Shown here: one piece after another, positions 8,860-17,729 of the stretch
Layout of the letters: every line of letters starts with the position of its first letter
Numbering within the stretch: position 1 is the first letter of the stretch
From: an uncultured Eubacteriales bacterium
GTDB lineage: Bacteria; Bacillota; Clostridia; Oscillospirales; Oscillospiraceae
DNA: 64,000 bases
Direction of reading: 5' to 3'
Assembly (NCBI GenBank): GCA_900317905.1
Contig: ONIN01000003.1
Location: 1 to 64,000 of the forward strand
Position numbers and translations under genes: made by a program
The notes under the pieces: model-generated
What the model was told of the DNA's origin: nothing
The model's database searches: none
What the model saw: the letters and a program-made list of their open reading frames with translations, nothing else

Positions 8860-9363
8860 TTATTCTTTTTTGTCCATTCGATGGATGAAGGTCTGAGCCG
8901 CGAAGCCGGTGAAGAGGCCGGCGGCGATGCCGCTTAACAGCAGCACCGGCAGATAGCTCACGATGGTGGGGGTGCCGGTGACCACGATGGCCACCAGGAT
9001 CTGGCCGATGTTGTGGAAGATTGCACCGATGACGCTGGCCACCCAGATCTGCTTCCTGGTGAGGATCTTTTTCAGCAGCAGCATCACCACAAAGCACAGC
9101 AGGCCGCCGGCGAGACTGTAAAGTAGGCTCACGGCCTGGCCGGCAAAGAGGCTGCCCAGCAGGATCCGCGCCACCAGGATCATCAAAGCAGGCCCCGGGC
9201 CGATGGTGAACACCGCATAGACCGTGACGATGTTGGCAAGTCCCAGCTTCACACCGGGGATGGGCACCGGCGCCGGGATCTGCGCCTCCGCCACGTGGAT
9301 GGCCAGGGCGATGGCGGTGAGCATGGCCATGGTGGTCAGCTGTTTCGTTGTGATTTTCTTCAT
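8860..9363 (-). CDS. Gx transporter family membrane protein
   Basis: A 167-residue protein with five or six hydrophobic helices, matching the Hpre_diP_synt_I / Gx transporter family. The name heptaprenyl diphosphate synthase component I is historical and probably wrong; members look like ECF-type substrate-binding membrane proteins. A conserved GVKLGLANIV segment (about residues 37-46) and glycine-rich turns are visible. It overlaps the upstream NusG-II gene by four bases (ATGA), so the two are translationally coupled. In Clostridia and in extracellular-electron-transfer loci of other Firmicutes this gene travels with ApbE and a NusG-II protein, suggesting a role around membrane flavin or quinone redox. 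Substrate unknown. Confidence 0.85.
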   Translation of the reverse strand: MKKITTKQLTTMAMLTAIALAIHVAEAQIPAPVPIPGVKLGLANIVTVYAVFTIGPGPALMILVARILLGSLFAGQAVSLLYSLAGGLLCFVVMLLLKKILTRKQIWVASVIGAIFHNIGQILVAIVVTGTPTIVSYLPVLLLSGIAAGLFTGFAAQTFIHRMDKKE

Positions 9364-9743
9364 CCGACCACCCCGTCGATCGGGTTTTCATCCGCAGCGC
9401 TCTCGATCTCGATCACCAGTTTGTTCGGCAGGCAGACGATGGGAAAGCCGCCGTCGGAGCGCCAGCCCATGTTCACGCAGACCTGATCCGGGCAGCTTGC
9501 GTGGCTGACGCAGATGCGCCCCGGCTCCGCCGTGATCTCGTTCTCCCCCGCCGGGCCGGTGACGGTGAAGGTCTCTGGCTCCGTGAGCCCATTCAAATCA
9601 ATGCTGCGGATCAGCTCGCCGTCCTGATAGACGTTCGCGATCACAGCGTCGGCCTTGGCCTGATGGTGCTGCCACAGCAGCGCCAAGGCGGACAGCGCCG
9701 CGATGACGCAGATCAGGATCACCCAAAAAGATGTCTTTTTCAT
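9360..9743 (-). CDS. NusG domain II-containing membrane-anchored protein
   Basis: A 127-residue protein with one N-terminal transmembrane anchor (about 6-27) and an extracytoplasmic NusG-II beta domain. Cysteines in the segment CVSHASCPDQVCVNMGW are spaced CxxxxxCxxxxC, the usual pattern in this family, and could hold a cofactor or disulfide; that is inference. It overlaps both neighbours by four bases (apbE upstream, Gx transporter downstream), so the three proteins are made together. Despite the domain name it is not a transcription factor: the KOW/NGN parts of NusG are absent. Confidence 0.87.
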   Translation of the reverse strand: MKKTSFWVILICVIAALSALALLWQHHQAKADAVIANVYQDGELIRSIDLNGLTEPETFTVTGPAGENEITAEPGRICVSHASCPDQVCVNMGWRSDGGFPIVCLPNKLVIEIESAADENPIDGVVG

Positions 9744-10810
9744 TTCGATACCACCGTAATGGAATTGCTCGACCAGGGCTCCATGGGGGTGAAGCAGTCC
9801 TGCAGCCCCTCAGAGTAGATCAGGCTGCCGTCCTCCATGACCAGCAGATAATCAAAGCCGCCGTAGGTGCGCCAGAACTCCGCCGCTCTGTCCGGCCCCA
9901 TGATGAAGAAGGCCGTGCTGAGGGCGTCGCACATGGTGCCGCTCTCGCCCACGATGGTGGCGGAGATGACGCCGCTTCTGGCCGGAGCGCCGGTGGCGGG
10001 GTCGATGATGTGCCAATAGGTGACGCTGTCCTCCTCGAAGAACCGCTCATAGCCGCCGGAGGTGATGACCGCCTTGTCCGACACCTCCACGACGCCCACA
10101 AAGCCCTCGCCGCCCTCAGGGTCCTGGATGGCGATGCGCCAGTCAGAGCCGTCGGGCTTGGAGCCCAGCACCTGCACGTTGCCGCCGAGGGAGATCATGC
10201 CGGAGGTCAGGCCGTTTTCCCGGAAAACCTCCATGACCTGGTCGCCGGTGTAGCCCTTGGCCACGCTGCCGAGGTCGATTTCCATGCCCTCCGGGATCTG
10301 CACGCTGCTGCCGCTGAGTTGAATCTTCTGATAATCCACGTGCTCCAGAAGAGACCGGATCACGTCTTCACCCGGCACCTGATACTCACCCGTGGTGAAG
10401 CCCCAGGTCTTTAACACCGGATAGATGGAGAGATCCAGTGCGCCGTCGGTCTTTTCGCAGTATTCCAATGCCGTCTGCAGCAGATTGGCGGTGTCCTCAC
10501 TGACCTCCACCGGACTGCCCCCGGAGGCGTTCACCTTTGCAATATCGCTGGTCTCGATGGTGACGGAAAACAGCTGCTCCAGCTGCTGGATCCGCTCGGC
10601 CGCAGCCTCCGCCGCGGCGGCGCTGTTTTCGCCGAAGGGACTCAGATCCATGACCGTGTCCATGGCGAAGATGGTCTTGTCCGTCCGCTGCTCGGCGTCT
10701 GCTTCGGTGACAGAGCCGCTCGGCGCCGCAGTTTTTCCGCAGGCGCAGAGGAACACCAGCGCCAGCACCAGCATCAAAACGCGGATCTGATTCGATCTAT
10801 GAAAATGCAT
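9740..10810 (-). CDS. apbE: FAD:protein FMN transferase (ApbE), lipoprotein
   Basis: A 356-residue lipoprotein that attaches FMN covalently to threonine/serine of exported flavoproteins such as Rnf or FMN-binding domains. The N-terminus has a basic start, a hydrophobic core and the lipobox-like LVFLCACG. The body shows FAMDTVMDL near the N-terminal end of the domain, DLGSVAKGYTGDQV, SLGGNVQVLG and the metal-site region SGTMCDALSTAFFIMG. The ATG at 10810 has GGCAGGAA upstream; a GTG seven codons earlier is less likely. It starts a three-gene operon with NusG-II and Gx-transporter genes. Its flavoprotein client is not in the window. Confidence 0.94.
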   Translation of the reverse strand: MHFHRSNQIRVLMLVLALVFLCACGKTAAPSGSVTEADAEQRTDKTIFAMDTVMDLSPFGENSAAAAEAAAERIQQLEQLFSVTIETSDIAKVNASGGSPVEVSEDTANLLQTALEYCEKTDGALDLSIYPVLKTWGFTTGEYQVPGEDVIRSLLEHVDYQKIQLSGSSVQIPEGMEIDLGSVAKGYTGDQVMEVFRENGLTSGMISLGGNVQVLGSKPDGSDWRIAIQDPEGGEGFVGVVEVSDKAVITSGGYERFFEEDSVTYWHIIDPATGAPARSGVISATIVGESGTMCDALSTAFFIMGPDRAAEFWRTYGGFDYLLVMEDGSLIYSEGLQDCFTPMEPWSSNSITVVSK

Positions 10811-10843
10811 GATCGTTCCTGCCTTTTCCACATTGTTAGCCCA

Positions 10844-10872
10844 AGATTACCACATTTCAGGTACAGATGCAA
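10844..10872 (-). promoter_or_regulatory. Promoter of the apbE operon
   Basis: On the minus strand TTGCAT, 17 bases, TAATCT, placed 34 bases upstream of the apbE ATG. Confidence 0.65.
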
Positions 10873-10949
10873 GCGCCGGGAAGTCAACTTTCTGTCCACG
10901 GCGGCAGAAGCAGCTTCCAAAAATTCCAGTGGCGCGCTGGAGCAAACTG

Positions 10950-10958
10950 TGGTATAAT
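10950..10958 (+). promoter_or_regulatory. Extended -10 promoter for the glycosyltransferase pair
   Basis: TGG directly followed by TATAAT gives an extended -10; no good -35 is present at the right distance, as is usual for this class. The ribosome binding site GGAGGTG lies 25 bases downstream. Confidence 0.65.
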
Positions 10959-10994
10959 AAGAAATTACGAAAGAATGAATCTGGAGGTGCGATT

Positions 10995-12431
10995 TTGACC
11001 TTCCTGAAAAAGCATTTCTGGCTGCTGTTTGCGCTGCTGCTGGCGCTGGCCTGCGTGGGCTATTATCTCATCATGAGCGGGCAGTATATCTGGTCGGACG
11101 AGGCCTTCACCTTCGCCATCATCCGGCACCCCTACCGGGAGGTCTGGGCGATCACCGCCGCAGACGTGCACCCGCCGCTGTACTATATGCTCATGAAGCT
11201 GCTGCTGCAGCCGGTGGGCTATCGGCTGGGACCGGCAAAGCTCACCAGCATCCTGCCCTATCTGGGTCTTCTGGCCTTCGGCGGCTATCAGCTGAAAAAG
11301 CTGTTTGACGAGAAGACGGCGCTGCTGTTCATGGTGCTGTTTTTCCTCTTCCCCTTCACCCTGCCCTACGCGGTGGAGATCCGCATGTACGCCCTGGCGG
11401 CCTTCTTCGTCTTCGGATGCGCCGTCTACGGCTACCGCTGCGTGACGGAGGAGCGGATTTTAAACTGGGTCTGGTTCACGATCTTCGGGATCCTGGCGGC
11501 CTATACGCACTATTTTTCCCTGGTGTCTGTGGGCGTCATCTATCTGCTGGTGCTGATCTTCGTGATTCTGAAGAAAACTGGCTGGAAGGTCTGGGTGATC
11601 TCGGCCATCGTCACGATCCTCACCTACGTTCCCTGGCTGAAGAGCTTCCTCTCTCAGCTGGCCTACAAGGCGAACCACGAGTACTGGATCCAGCCCATCA
11701 CCCTGAAGAGCCTCATGATCGACGTGAACACGATCTTCGGCGCATTGGGCGTGAACAGCCTGTTCACCGGCTTCGTGCTGCTGGCATTTTTGCTGGCGCT
11801 GATTGCGGTGCTGGGATCGAAGGACAAAAAGCACATCCGCACCTGCCTTTGCGCGCTGGCCGTCCCGGCGGGTACGGTGTTTCTGGGGCTGGTGGCGTCA
11901 TGGATCCTGCGGCCCATTTGGATCAACCGCTATCTGGTGCCCGCCGCGCCGCTCCTGATCTTGTTCCTGACGCTGGCGATCGTCAAAATGGAGCGCAAGC
12001 AGCTTTCCGCCTCCATCCTCACCGTCATGGTCATCGGCGGGGTGCTGAATTACCAGACCTTCGCCATCAATGAGCGCACCTGGCGGTGGGACGAGCTGGA
12101 TTCCTATTTTGTTGACAGCCACAAGGACTGCGAGGCCTATGTCTTGAACATGACGGACGACGACCACATGTCCTCGGTGCTCTGCTACTATGAGCCGGAG
12201 ACCCCGGTGTTCCGGGACGCGAAGATCACCGCCGCGAACCCCTATTCCAACCAGCGCTCCATGACGGAGTTTGACGCCATGGAATATGACCGCATTCTAA
12301 TGTTCGTGGACGTGGGCGATCTCGCGCCCTATTTGCTCAGCAGCTACGACGTCTGCGAGCCGCTGGGCACCATCCATGAAAACGGCGACGAGGCCGATGT
12401 CTATCTGCTGGCACGAACTACGGGAGGCTGA
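10995..12431 (+). CDS. Polytopic glycosyltransferase, GT39/PMT-like (lipid-linked sugar donor)
   Basis: A 478-residue protein with about ten hydrophobic helices. The first loop after the N-terminal helix has the sequence SDEAFTF and then ADVHPPLYYML, the D-E and HPPLYY signatures of GT-C enzymes of the PMT_2 / ArnT group, which use polyprenyl-phosphate sugars to glycosylate cell-surface targets. Translation is taken from TTG at 10995 because a perfect GGAGGTG precedes it by six bases; upstream in-frame codons read through the promoter. The next gene, two bases on, is a GT2 enzyme of the type that loads sugar onto undecaprenyl phosphate, so the pair probably makes and uses the same lipid-linked sugar. 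Acceptor unknown. Confidence 0.85.
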   Translation: MTFLKKHFWLLFALLLALACVGYYLIMSGQYIWSDEAFTFAIIRHPYREVWAITAADVHPPLYYMLMKLLLQPVGYRLGPAKLTSILPYLGLLAFGGYQLKKLFDEKTALLFMVLFFLFPFTLPYAVEIRMYALAAFFVFGCAVYGYRCVTEERILNWVWFTIFGILAAYTHYFSLVSVGVIYLLVLIFVILKKTGWKVWVISAIVTILTYVPWLKSFLSQLAYKANHEYWIQPITLKSLMIDVNTIFGALGVNSLFTGFVLLAFLLALIAVLGSKDKKHIRTCLCALAVPAGTVFLGLVASWILRPIWINRYLVPAAPLLILFLTLAIVKMERKQLSASILTVMVIGGVLNYQTFAINERTWRWDELDSYFVDSHKDCEAYVLNMTDDDHMSSVLCYYEPETPVFRDAKITAANPYSNQRSMTEFDAMEYDRILMFVDVGDLAPYLLSSYDVCEPLGTIHENGDEADVYLLARTTGG

Positions 12432-12433
12432 AC

Positions 12434-13390
12434 ATGGACAATCGAAAAATGATCTCGCTGATCGTCCCCTGCTACAACGAGCAGGCCGCCCTGCCGCTGT
12501 TTTATGAGGAGACGGCGAAGGTGCTCTCCACGCTGGATTACGATTATGAGCTGCTGCTCATCAACGACGGCTCCAAAGACGGCACCCTGGACGTGATGAA
12601 GCAGCTTGCTGCGGCAGATCCCCATTTAAAATATCTCTCCTTTTCCCGGAACTTCGGCAAGGAGTCCGCCATGTACGCCGGCTTCTGCAACGCAAAGGGC
12701 GACTATGTGGCGGTGATGGATGCGGATCTGCAGGATCCCCCGTCGCTGCTGCCGAGGATGCTGGAGATCCTGGAGGGCGGCGAATACGACTCCGTCGCCA
12801 CCAGACGTGTCACCCGGAAGGGCGAGCCCCCGGTGCGCAGCTGGTTTGCGCGGCTGTATTACAAGATCATCAACCGGATCTCCGACACCGACATCGTGGA
12901 CGGGGCCCGGGACTTCCGACTGATGAAGCGGGAGATGGTTCAGACCATCGTCTCCATGGGCGAGTACAACCGATTTTCCAAGGGCATCTTCGGCTGGGTG
13001 GGCTTCAAGACCTATTGGCTCCCCTTCGAGAACGTGGAGCGGGTGGCCGGAGAGACCAAGTGGAGCTTCTGGAAGCTGGCCCGCTACGGCATGGACGGCA
13101 TCACGAATTTCTCCCAGGCGCCGCTGATGGTGGCGTCGAGGCTGGGCTTTCTCATGACCTTCCTGGCGGCGCTGTGGCTCATTTTCATCATCGTGCGGAA
13201 GCTGATCTTCGGCGACCCGGTGGCCGGCTGGGCCTCCACCATCTGCGTCATCAGCTTCATCGGCGGCCTGCAGCTGTTCTTCCTCGGCATCATCGGGGAG
13301 TACATCGCCAAGATCTATCTGGAGACCAAGCACCGGCCCCACTACATTGTCAACGAGACCAACGACCCGGACGCCGAAAAAATCAGATGA
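12434..13390 (+). CDS. GT2 glycosyltransferase, DPM1/GtrB-like polyprenyl-phosphate sugar synthase
   Basis: A 318-residue protein. The N-terminal GT-A domain starts with SLIVPCYNEQAALPLFYEE, contains the metal-binding DADLQDPP motif (near residue 96) and NDGSKDGT. Two C-terminal transmembrane helices (about 235-258 and 270-295) anchor it, the layout of GtrB and bacterial dolichol-phosphate-mannose synthase relatives. It transfers a sugar (glucose or mannose type) from a nucleotide donor to undecaprenyl phosphate at the cytoplasmic face. It begins two bases after the GT39-like gene, so they form a dedicated two-gene operon closed by a terminator. Confidence 0.92.
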   Translation: MDNRKMISLIVPCYNEQAALPLFYEETAKVLSTLDYDYELLLINDGSKDGTLDVMKQLAAADPHLKYLSFSRNFGKESAMYAGFCNAKGDYVAVMDADLQDPPSLLPRMLEILEGGEYDSVATRRVTRKGEPPVRSWFARLYYKIINRISDTDIVDGARDFRLMKREMVQTIVSMGEYNRFSKGIFGWVGFKTYWLPFENVERVAGETKWSFWKLARYGMDGITNFSQAPLMVASRLGFLMTFLAALWLIFIIVRKLIFGDPVAGWASTICVISFIGGLQLFFLGIIGEYIAKIYLETKHRPHYIVNETNDPDAEKIR

Positions 13391-13400
13391 CCAAGTAAAC

Positions 13401-13425
13401 ACCCCGGACATCGTCCGGGGTTTTC
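13401..13425 (+). terminator. Terminator of the glycosyltransferase operon
   Basis: Stem ACCCCGGAC with ATC loop and its complement, followed by TTTTCTT. It abuts the stop codon of the convergent tmcAL gene. Confidence 0.88.
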
Positions 13426-14592
13426 TTATAGCATAATGGGTGAAGTCCGGTAGTCGCTTCCGGGGGCGCGGGAGACGGGAATCCGACTGCAGAGCATGTA
13501 GAGATCATGGGCAGCGGAGGTCAGTTCGAAGATCCGCTTCGCCCCGTCCGGCAGATCGTTGGCAGCCGCCGGTTTCGTGAGGATCGGGAGGCTCGCCGCG
13601 TCCTTCATCTCACGCAGCAGCCCGCGGCCGGTCTCATTGGCGGCCAGCACACGCAGATAGGGCGGCAGACCAGCGGCATCTATTTTCGTGACGCCCAGCG
13701 CCGCCGAGACCGCCATGCGTCGGATTCTGCTTAGGGCATAGCGTTTGGATTTTGCCGCCATGCAGACGGCCTCCATGGTGGATTCCGTGTGGACTGCTTT
13801 GTACAGCAGGTTTTCCAGCCCCTCCCCTGCGCCGGGGGTATTCGCAAAGGCCTCCAGCGGCAGCATCTGCAGTCTGGAGAGGATAGCCACTTCCAGCCGT
13901 TCCGGGTCGGGCATATGGATCGGATCGATGGCAAATGGGACAAACTCGGAAATATCCTCGCAGTTTCTGAGCCTTTGCCGCAGCTCAGAGGCGGAGCGGT
14001 AGCGCCCCTCCCCAATCTCGTCGTGGCCCGCGCCGGTTCTGGGAATCGCGACCGGTATGAAATCCGCCTCCAGATCCCGGATGGCGTTCAGATATTCGAT
14101 GCCCAGCAGATCGTTGGGGCCCTCCAGCGCAGCGGCGTTCATGCCGAGACGCTCCAGCGCCCGCTGTCTCGCGGCGGCGTAAGAGATCCCGGTCTCCAGC
14201 TGCTGCCGAAGCGCGGTCTGATACGCCGCTGTTCCCATGGCGTCGCTGATGGCTTGGAGGGCTTTCACGTCCCCGGACTCGCTGCCGAAGCTCATGTGGG
14301 TGACGATGCCTGTACTTTTCAGAACGGAGACCATCCCTCTGGCAAACCCCTCTGCGGAACTGAGGCACCAGGGCAGCGGCAGCTCCAGCACCAGATCGGC
14401 GCCGGATCTCACAGCGGCTTCCGCCCGCAGATGCTTCGGAAAGATCGCCGCCTCGCCCCGCTGGACGAAGTCCCCGGACATGACGCAGATCACCGCCGCG
14501 TCAGGCAGTTTTTTTCTGGATCTTTCCAGCTGCAGGGCGTGGCCCAGATGGAAGGGATTGTACTCCGCGGCGACGCCGATGACGTTTTTCAT
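13426..14592 (-). CDS. tmcAL: tRNA(Met) cytidine acetate ligase
   Basis: A 388-residue protein of the YlbM/TmcAL family, which activates acetate with ATP and transfers it to N4 of the wobble cytidine of elongator tRNA-Met. The nucleotidyltransferase-like N-terminal domain has AEYNPFHLGH, with the HLGH signature at residues 15-18, then VMSGDFVQRGE and the ADLVLELP motif. The C-terminal helical domain includes RIRRMAVSAALGV. Interestingly it is divergent from acetate kinase (ackA), both enzymes acting on acetate, across a 134-bp shared intergenic region. Length matches the family (about 390-410). Confidence 0.93.
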   Translation of the reverse strand: MKNVIGVAAEYNPFHLGHALQLERSRKKLPDAAVICVMSGDFVQRGEAAIFPKHLRAEAAVRSGADLVLELPLPWCLSSAEGFARGMVSVLKSTGIVTHMSFGSESGDVKALQAISDAMGTAAYQTALRQQLETGISYAAARQRALERLGMNAAALEGPNDLLGIEYLNAIRDLEADFIPVAIPRTGAGHDEIGEGRYRSASELRQRLRNCEDISEFVPFAIDPIHMPDPERLEVAILSRLQMLPLEAFANTPGAGEGLENLLYKAVHTESTMEAVCMAAKSKRYALSRIRRMAVSAALGVTKIDAAGLPPYLRVLAANETGRGLLREMKDAASLPILTKPAAANDLPDGAKRIFELTSAAHDLYMLCSRIPVSRAPGSDYRTSPIML

Positions 14593-14620
14593 GTTTTTCT
14601 CCTGCTTTCAGAAAAAAGGC

Positions 14621-14648
14621 TTGCCTTTTATGGAAAAGTTGTTAAAAT
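14621..14648 (+). promoter_or_regulatory. Promoter of ackA
   Basis: TTGCCT, 16-base spacer, TAAAAT, about 80 bases before the ackA ATG. The long leader between them shows no clear hairpin. Confidence 0.75.
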
Positions 14649-14726
14649 AGAGGTGTATGGGTTGTGATAACACCTCTATCATACCGTCATTTTTGAAATT
14701 TGACAATACGGAAAGGAAAAAGCACC

Positions 14727-15926
14727 ATGAAAATTCTGGTCATCAACGCAGGCAGCTCTTCTCTGAAGTATCAGCTGATCGACATGGACAACGAGACCGT
14801 CCTGGCCAAGGGTCTGTGCGAGCGCATCGGCATCGACGGCCACCTGAAGCACACCCCGCTGGTCGGCGGCAAGCCCGAGTTCAACGCGGACGTAGATCTC
14901 CCCACCCACTCTGAGGCCATTGCCGAGGTCATCAGCAAGCTCACCAGCGACAAGTACGGCGTGGTGTACTCCATGCACGAGATCGACGCTGTCGGCCACC
15001 GCGTGGTCCACGGCGGTGAGAAGTTCGCCAGCTCCGTGAAGATCGATGACGCTGTCATGGCCGCGCTGGAGGAGTGCACCCCCTTCGCGCCGCTGCATAA
15101 CCCCGCCAACATCACCGGCATCAATGCCTGCCGCAAGGTCATGGGCGACGTTCCCATGGTGGCCGTGTTCGACACCGCCTTCCACCAGACCATGCCCGGC
15201 AAAGCCTTCATGTATGCCATTCCCTATGAGTACTACAAGAACGACGGCATCCGCCGTTACGGCTTCCACGGCACCAGCCATCGCTACGTCTCCAAGCGCT
15301 GCGCCGAGCTGATGGGCAAGCCCATCGAAGAGCTGAAGATCGTCTCCTGCCACATGGGCAACGGCAGCTCCATCGCGGCCATCGACGGCGGCAAGTGCGT
15401 GGACACCTCCATGGGCTTCACGCCTCTGGTTGGCCTCCCCATGGGCACCCGCTGCGGCGATCTGGACACCGGCGTCGTGCAGTTCATCATGAACAAGTAT
15501 AAGATCTCCATCAACGAGATGCTGAGCATCCTCAACAAGAAGTCCGGCGTGCTGGGCGTCTCCGGCGTCAGCAGTGACTTCCGCGATCTGGACAGCGCCG
15601 CCGCCGCGGGCAACGAGCGCGCACAGCTGGCTCTGGATATGTTCCACTACTGGGTCGCCAAGGTCGCCGGCTCCTACGTCGCCGCCATGAACGGCGTGGA
15701 CGCCATTGTCTTTACCGCCGGCGTCGGCGAGAACAGCAAGTCCAGCCGCGCCGCCATCGCCGAGTACTTCGGCTATCTCGGCGTGAAGATCGACGAGGAA
15801 GCCAACTCCAAGCGCGGCGAGGACATCATGATCTCCACCCCCGACAGCAAGGTGAAGGTCTTCGTGATTCCCACCAACGAGGAGCTGGTCATCGCCAGAG
15901 ACACCAAGGAGATCTGCTGCAAGTAA
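14727..15926 (+). CDS. ackA: Acetate kinase
   Basis: A 399-residue acetate kinase making ATP and acetate from acetyl phosphate. It starts [17 protein letters not shown], the phosphate-1 motif of the ASKHA fold, and has the family signatures GHRVVHGGE (adenosine site region), [13 protein letters not shown] and [11 protein letters not shown]. Its codon use is biased to a few C- or G-ending codons, more than its neighbours, which fits a highly expressed fermentative gene. The ATG at 14727 has GGAAAGGA upstream. No phosphotransacetylase gene is adjacent. It is a single-gene transcript with its own promoter and strong terminator. Confidence 0.98.
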   Translation: MKILVINAGSSSLKYQLIDMDNETVLAKGLCERIGIDGHLKHTPLVGGKPEFNADVDLPTHSEAIAEVISKLTSDKYGVVYSMHEIDAVGHRVVHGGEKFASSVKIDDAVMAALEECTPFAPLHNPANITGINACRKVMGDVPMVAVFDTAFHQTMPGKAFMYAIPYEYYKNDGIRRYGFHGTSHRYVSKRCAELMGKPIEELKIVSCHMGNGSSIAAIDGGKCVDTSMGFTPLVGLPMGTRCGDLDTGVVQFIMNKYKISINEMLSILNKKSGVLGVSGVSSDFRDLDSAAAAGNERAQLALDMFHYWVAKVAGSYVAAMNGVDAIVFTAGVGENSKSSRAAIAEYFGYLGVKIDEEANSKRGEDIMISTPDSKVKVFVIPTNEELVIARDTKEICCK

Positions 15927-15943
15927 GATATCCGAAACCCACC

Positions 15944-15977
15944 ACACCCACAGGGAAATCCCTGTGGGTGTTTTTTT
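15944..15977 (+). terminator. Terminator of ackA
   Basis: A 12-bp perfect stem ACACCCACAGGG, AAAT loop, followed by a run of T residues. Confidence 0.93.
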
Positions 15978-15980
15978 ATA

Positions 15981-16006
15981 GAAAAAGAAGCCCCCGGGTG
16001 GGGGCT
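15981..16006 (-). terminator. Terminator of the hydrogenase operon
   Basis: Stem AGCCCCC / GGGGGCT with a four-base loop; the minus-strand transcript then reads TTCTTTTTC. Located 22 bases beyond the stop codon of the hydrogenase large subunit. Confidence 0.85.
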
Positions 16007-16028
16007 CCTTTTTTAAGGGGTTTGGAGA

Positions 16029-17726
16029 TTACTCATGGTGTTCGCCATGCAATGGGTAGTGGATGTGCAGCAGCTCGTGGGCACGTCCGTTCATCAGCAC
16101 GTCATAGACATACTTCAGAGCCGGGTTCTGCTGCGGGATCTTCAGCTCCAGACGGTCGTCTTCCTTGAAGATGGCCTGGAAGCGCTCGGCCTTTCTGGCG
16201 TTGGAGGCAGGAGGCTGTCCGCCGCCGCCGATGCAGCCGTTGGGGCAGGCCATGACCTCGATGAAGTCGAAGTACTCTTCCCCGCTCTCCACCTTCTCGA
16301 TGAGCTTATCCGCATTGCCGAGACCGTTTGCCACCGCGATGCGGAGCTTCAGATCGCCTGCAGAGACCTCAAAGGCCTTGATGCCCTCGAGACCGCGGAC
16401 GCCGCACTCGGCGATGGTGTGGAGGGTTCCGGGAGAGGCGTCGTCCAGAACTCTTCTGATAACAGCCTCGGTGACACCGCCGGTGACGCCGAAGATGACG
16501 CCGGCGCCGGTGTAATCGCCCAGAGGGTCGTCAGGCTCGGAGTCGGGCAGATTCGGGAAATCGATGCCCGCCGTGCGGATCATGTGGTTGAGCTCCTGGG
16601 TGGTGATGACCAGGTCGATCAGCCGCTTGCCGTCCTTCTCCAGCTCGGGGCGCTGGGCCTCGAACTTCTTGGCGGTGCAGGGCATGATAGCCACGGAGTA
16701 GACGTCTTCCTTCTTAAACTGCTGGCGGATCAGTGCGCCGAACATCTCCATGGGGCTGCCGGCGGTAGAGACCTGGGGCATCAGATGGGGATGGGCGTGC
16801 TCCACGTGCTGAATCCAGCCGGGGCAGCAGGAGGTGAACATGGGCAGCTTCGCGCCGGATTTCACTTTCTCAAAGAACTCGGCGGACTCTTCCATGATGG
16901 TCAGGTCAGCGGTGAGGTTGGTGTCATAGACCACGTCGCAGCCGAGACGTTTCAGCGCCGTGACCAGCTTGCCGGTGACGGCGGTGTCGGCGGGCATGCC
17001 GAACTCTTCCGCCATGCCGACACGGACGGAGGGCGCGAACTGCACCACGACCTTCTTGCTCTTGTCGTGGATCATGTTCCAGAAGTCGCGCACCTGGTTG
17101 TTGATGGTGATGGCGCCGGTGGGGCAGACCGCCGCGCACTGGCCGCAGCCGACGCAGTGGGTCTCACTGAGCATCTTGCCGAAGCCGGGGGCCACATAGG
17201 CCTTCTTGCCGCGGTTGGAGAAGTTGATGGCGCCGATATGCTGCACCTCAGAGCACATGCGCACGCACAGGCCGCAGAGGATGCACTTGCTGGGATCTCT
17301 GGTGATGGCCGGGCTGGAGCAGTCCAGACGCTCTCTGGAGTAGCTGTTGCCCTCGAAGGGAGTGTCGATGACGTCGTAGCGGTGGGCATACTCCTGGAGC
17401 TTGCAGCGGCCGCTCTGGTCGCAGGTGAGGCACTCAGCCCGGTGGCTGCTCATCAGCAGCTGCAGGGTGGTGCGGCGGGACTCAAAGACCTTCTCCGAGT
17501 GGGTATAGACCACCATGCCGTCTTTCGGCTGCATGGAGCAGGCAGCGTCCAGACCGCCGCGCTCGGTTTCTACCAAGCAGATGCGGCAGCCGCCGTAGAT
17601 GCTTAAGTTTTCGCAATAGCACAGCGAGGGGATGTCGATGCCATTGTGGCGGGCGACCTCCAGCACGTTGCGCTCGTTGGTGAACGGACATTCGATGCCG
17701 TCGATGATCATTTTCTTATCCGCCAT
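16029..17726 (-). CDS. hndD: NADH-dependent [FeFe] hydrogenase catalytic subunit, group A (HndD-like)
   Basis: A 565-residue catalytic subunit. N-terminal 2Fe-2S domain with CYCENLSIYGGCRIC (about 37-51); a His-ligated 4Fe-4S site HRAECLTCDQSGRC; two ferredoxin clusters CILCGLCVRMC and CVGCGQCAAVCPTGA; then the H-cluster motifs TSCCPGW (L1), MPCTAKKFEAQR (L2) and EVMACPNGCIGGGGQP (L3). This is the complete modular build of the multi-subunit A3/A6-type enzymes that couple NADH and ferredoxin oxidation to hydrogen formation or the reverse. It is the last gene of the three-gene operon, three bases after the NuoF-like subunit. All cluster cysteines are present, so the enzyme should be active. Confidence 0.96.
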   Translation of the reverse strand: MADKKMIIDGIECPFTNERNVLEVARHNGIDIPSLCYCENLSIYGGCRICLVETERGGLDAACSMQPKDGMVVYTHSEKVFESRRTTLQLLMSSHRAECLTCDQSGRCKLQEYAHRYDVIDTPFEGNSYSRERLDCSSPAITRDPSKCILCGLCVRMCSEVQHIGAINFSNRGKKAYVAPGFGKMLSETHCVGCGQCAAVCPTGAITINNQVRDFWNMIHDKSKKVVVQFAPSVRVGMAEEFGMPADTAVTGKLVTALKRLGCDVVYDTNLTADLTIMEESAEFFEKVKSGAKLPMFTSCCPGWIQHVEHAHPHLMPQVSTAGSPMEMFGALIRQQFKKEDVYSVAIMPCTAKKFEAQRPELEKDGKRLIDLVITTQELNHMIRTAGIDFPNLPDSEPDDPLGDYTGAGVIFGVTGGVTEAVIRRVLDDASPGTLHTIAECGVRGLEGIKAFEVSAGDLKLRIAVANGLGNADKLIEKVESGEEYFDFIEVMACPNGCIGGGGQPPASNARKAERFQAIFKEDDRLELKIPQQNPALKYVYDVLMNGRAHELLHIHYPLHGEHHE

Positions 17727-17729
17727 GGC

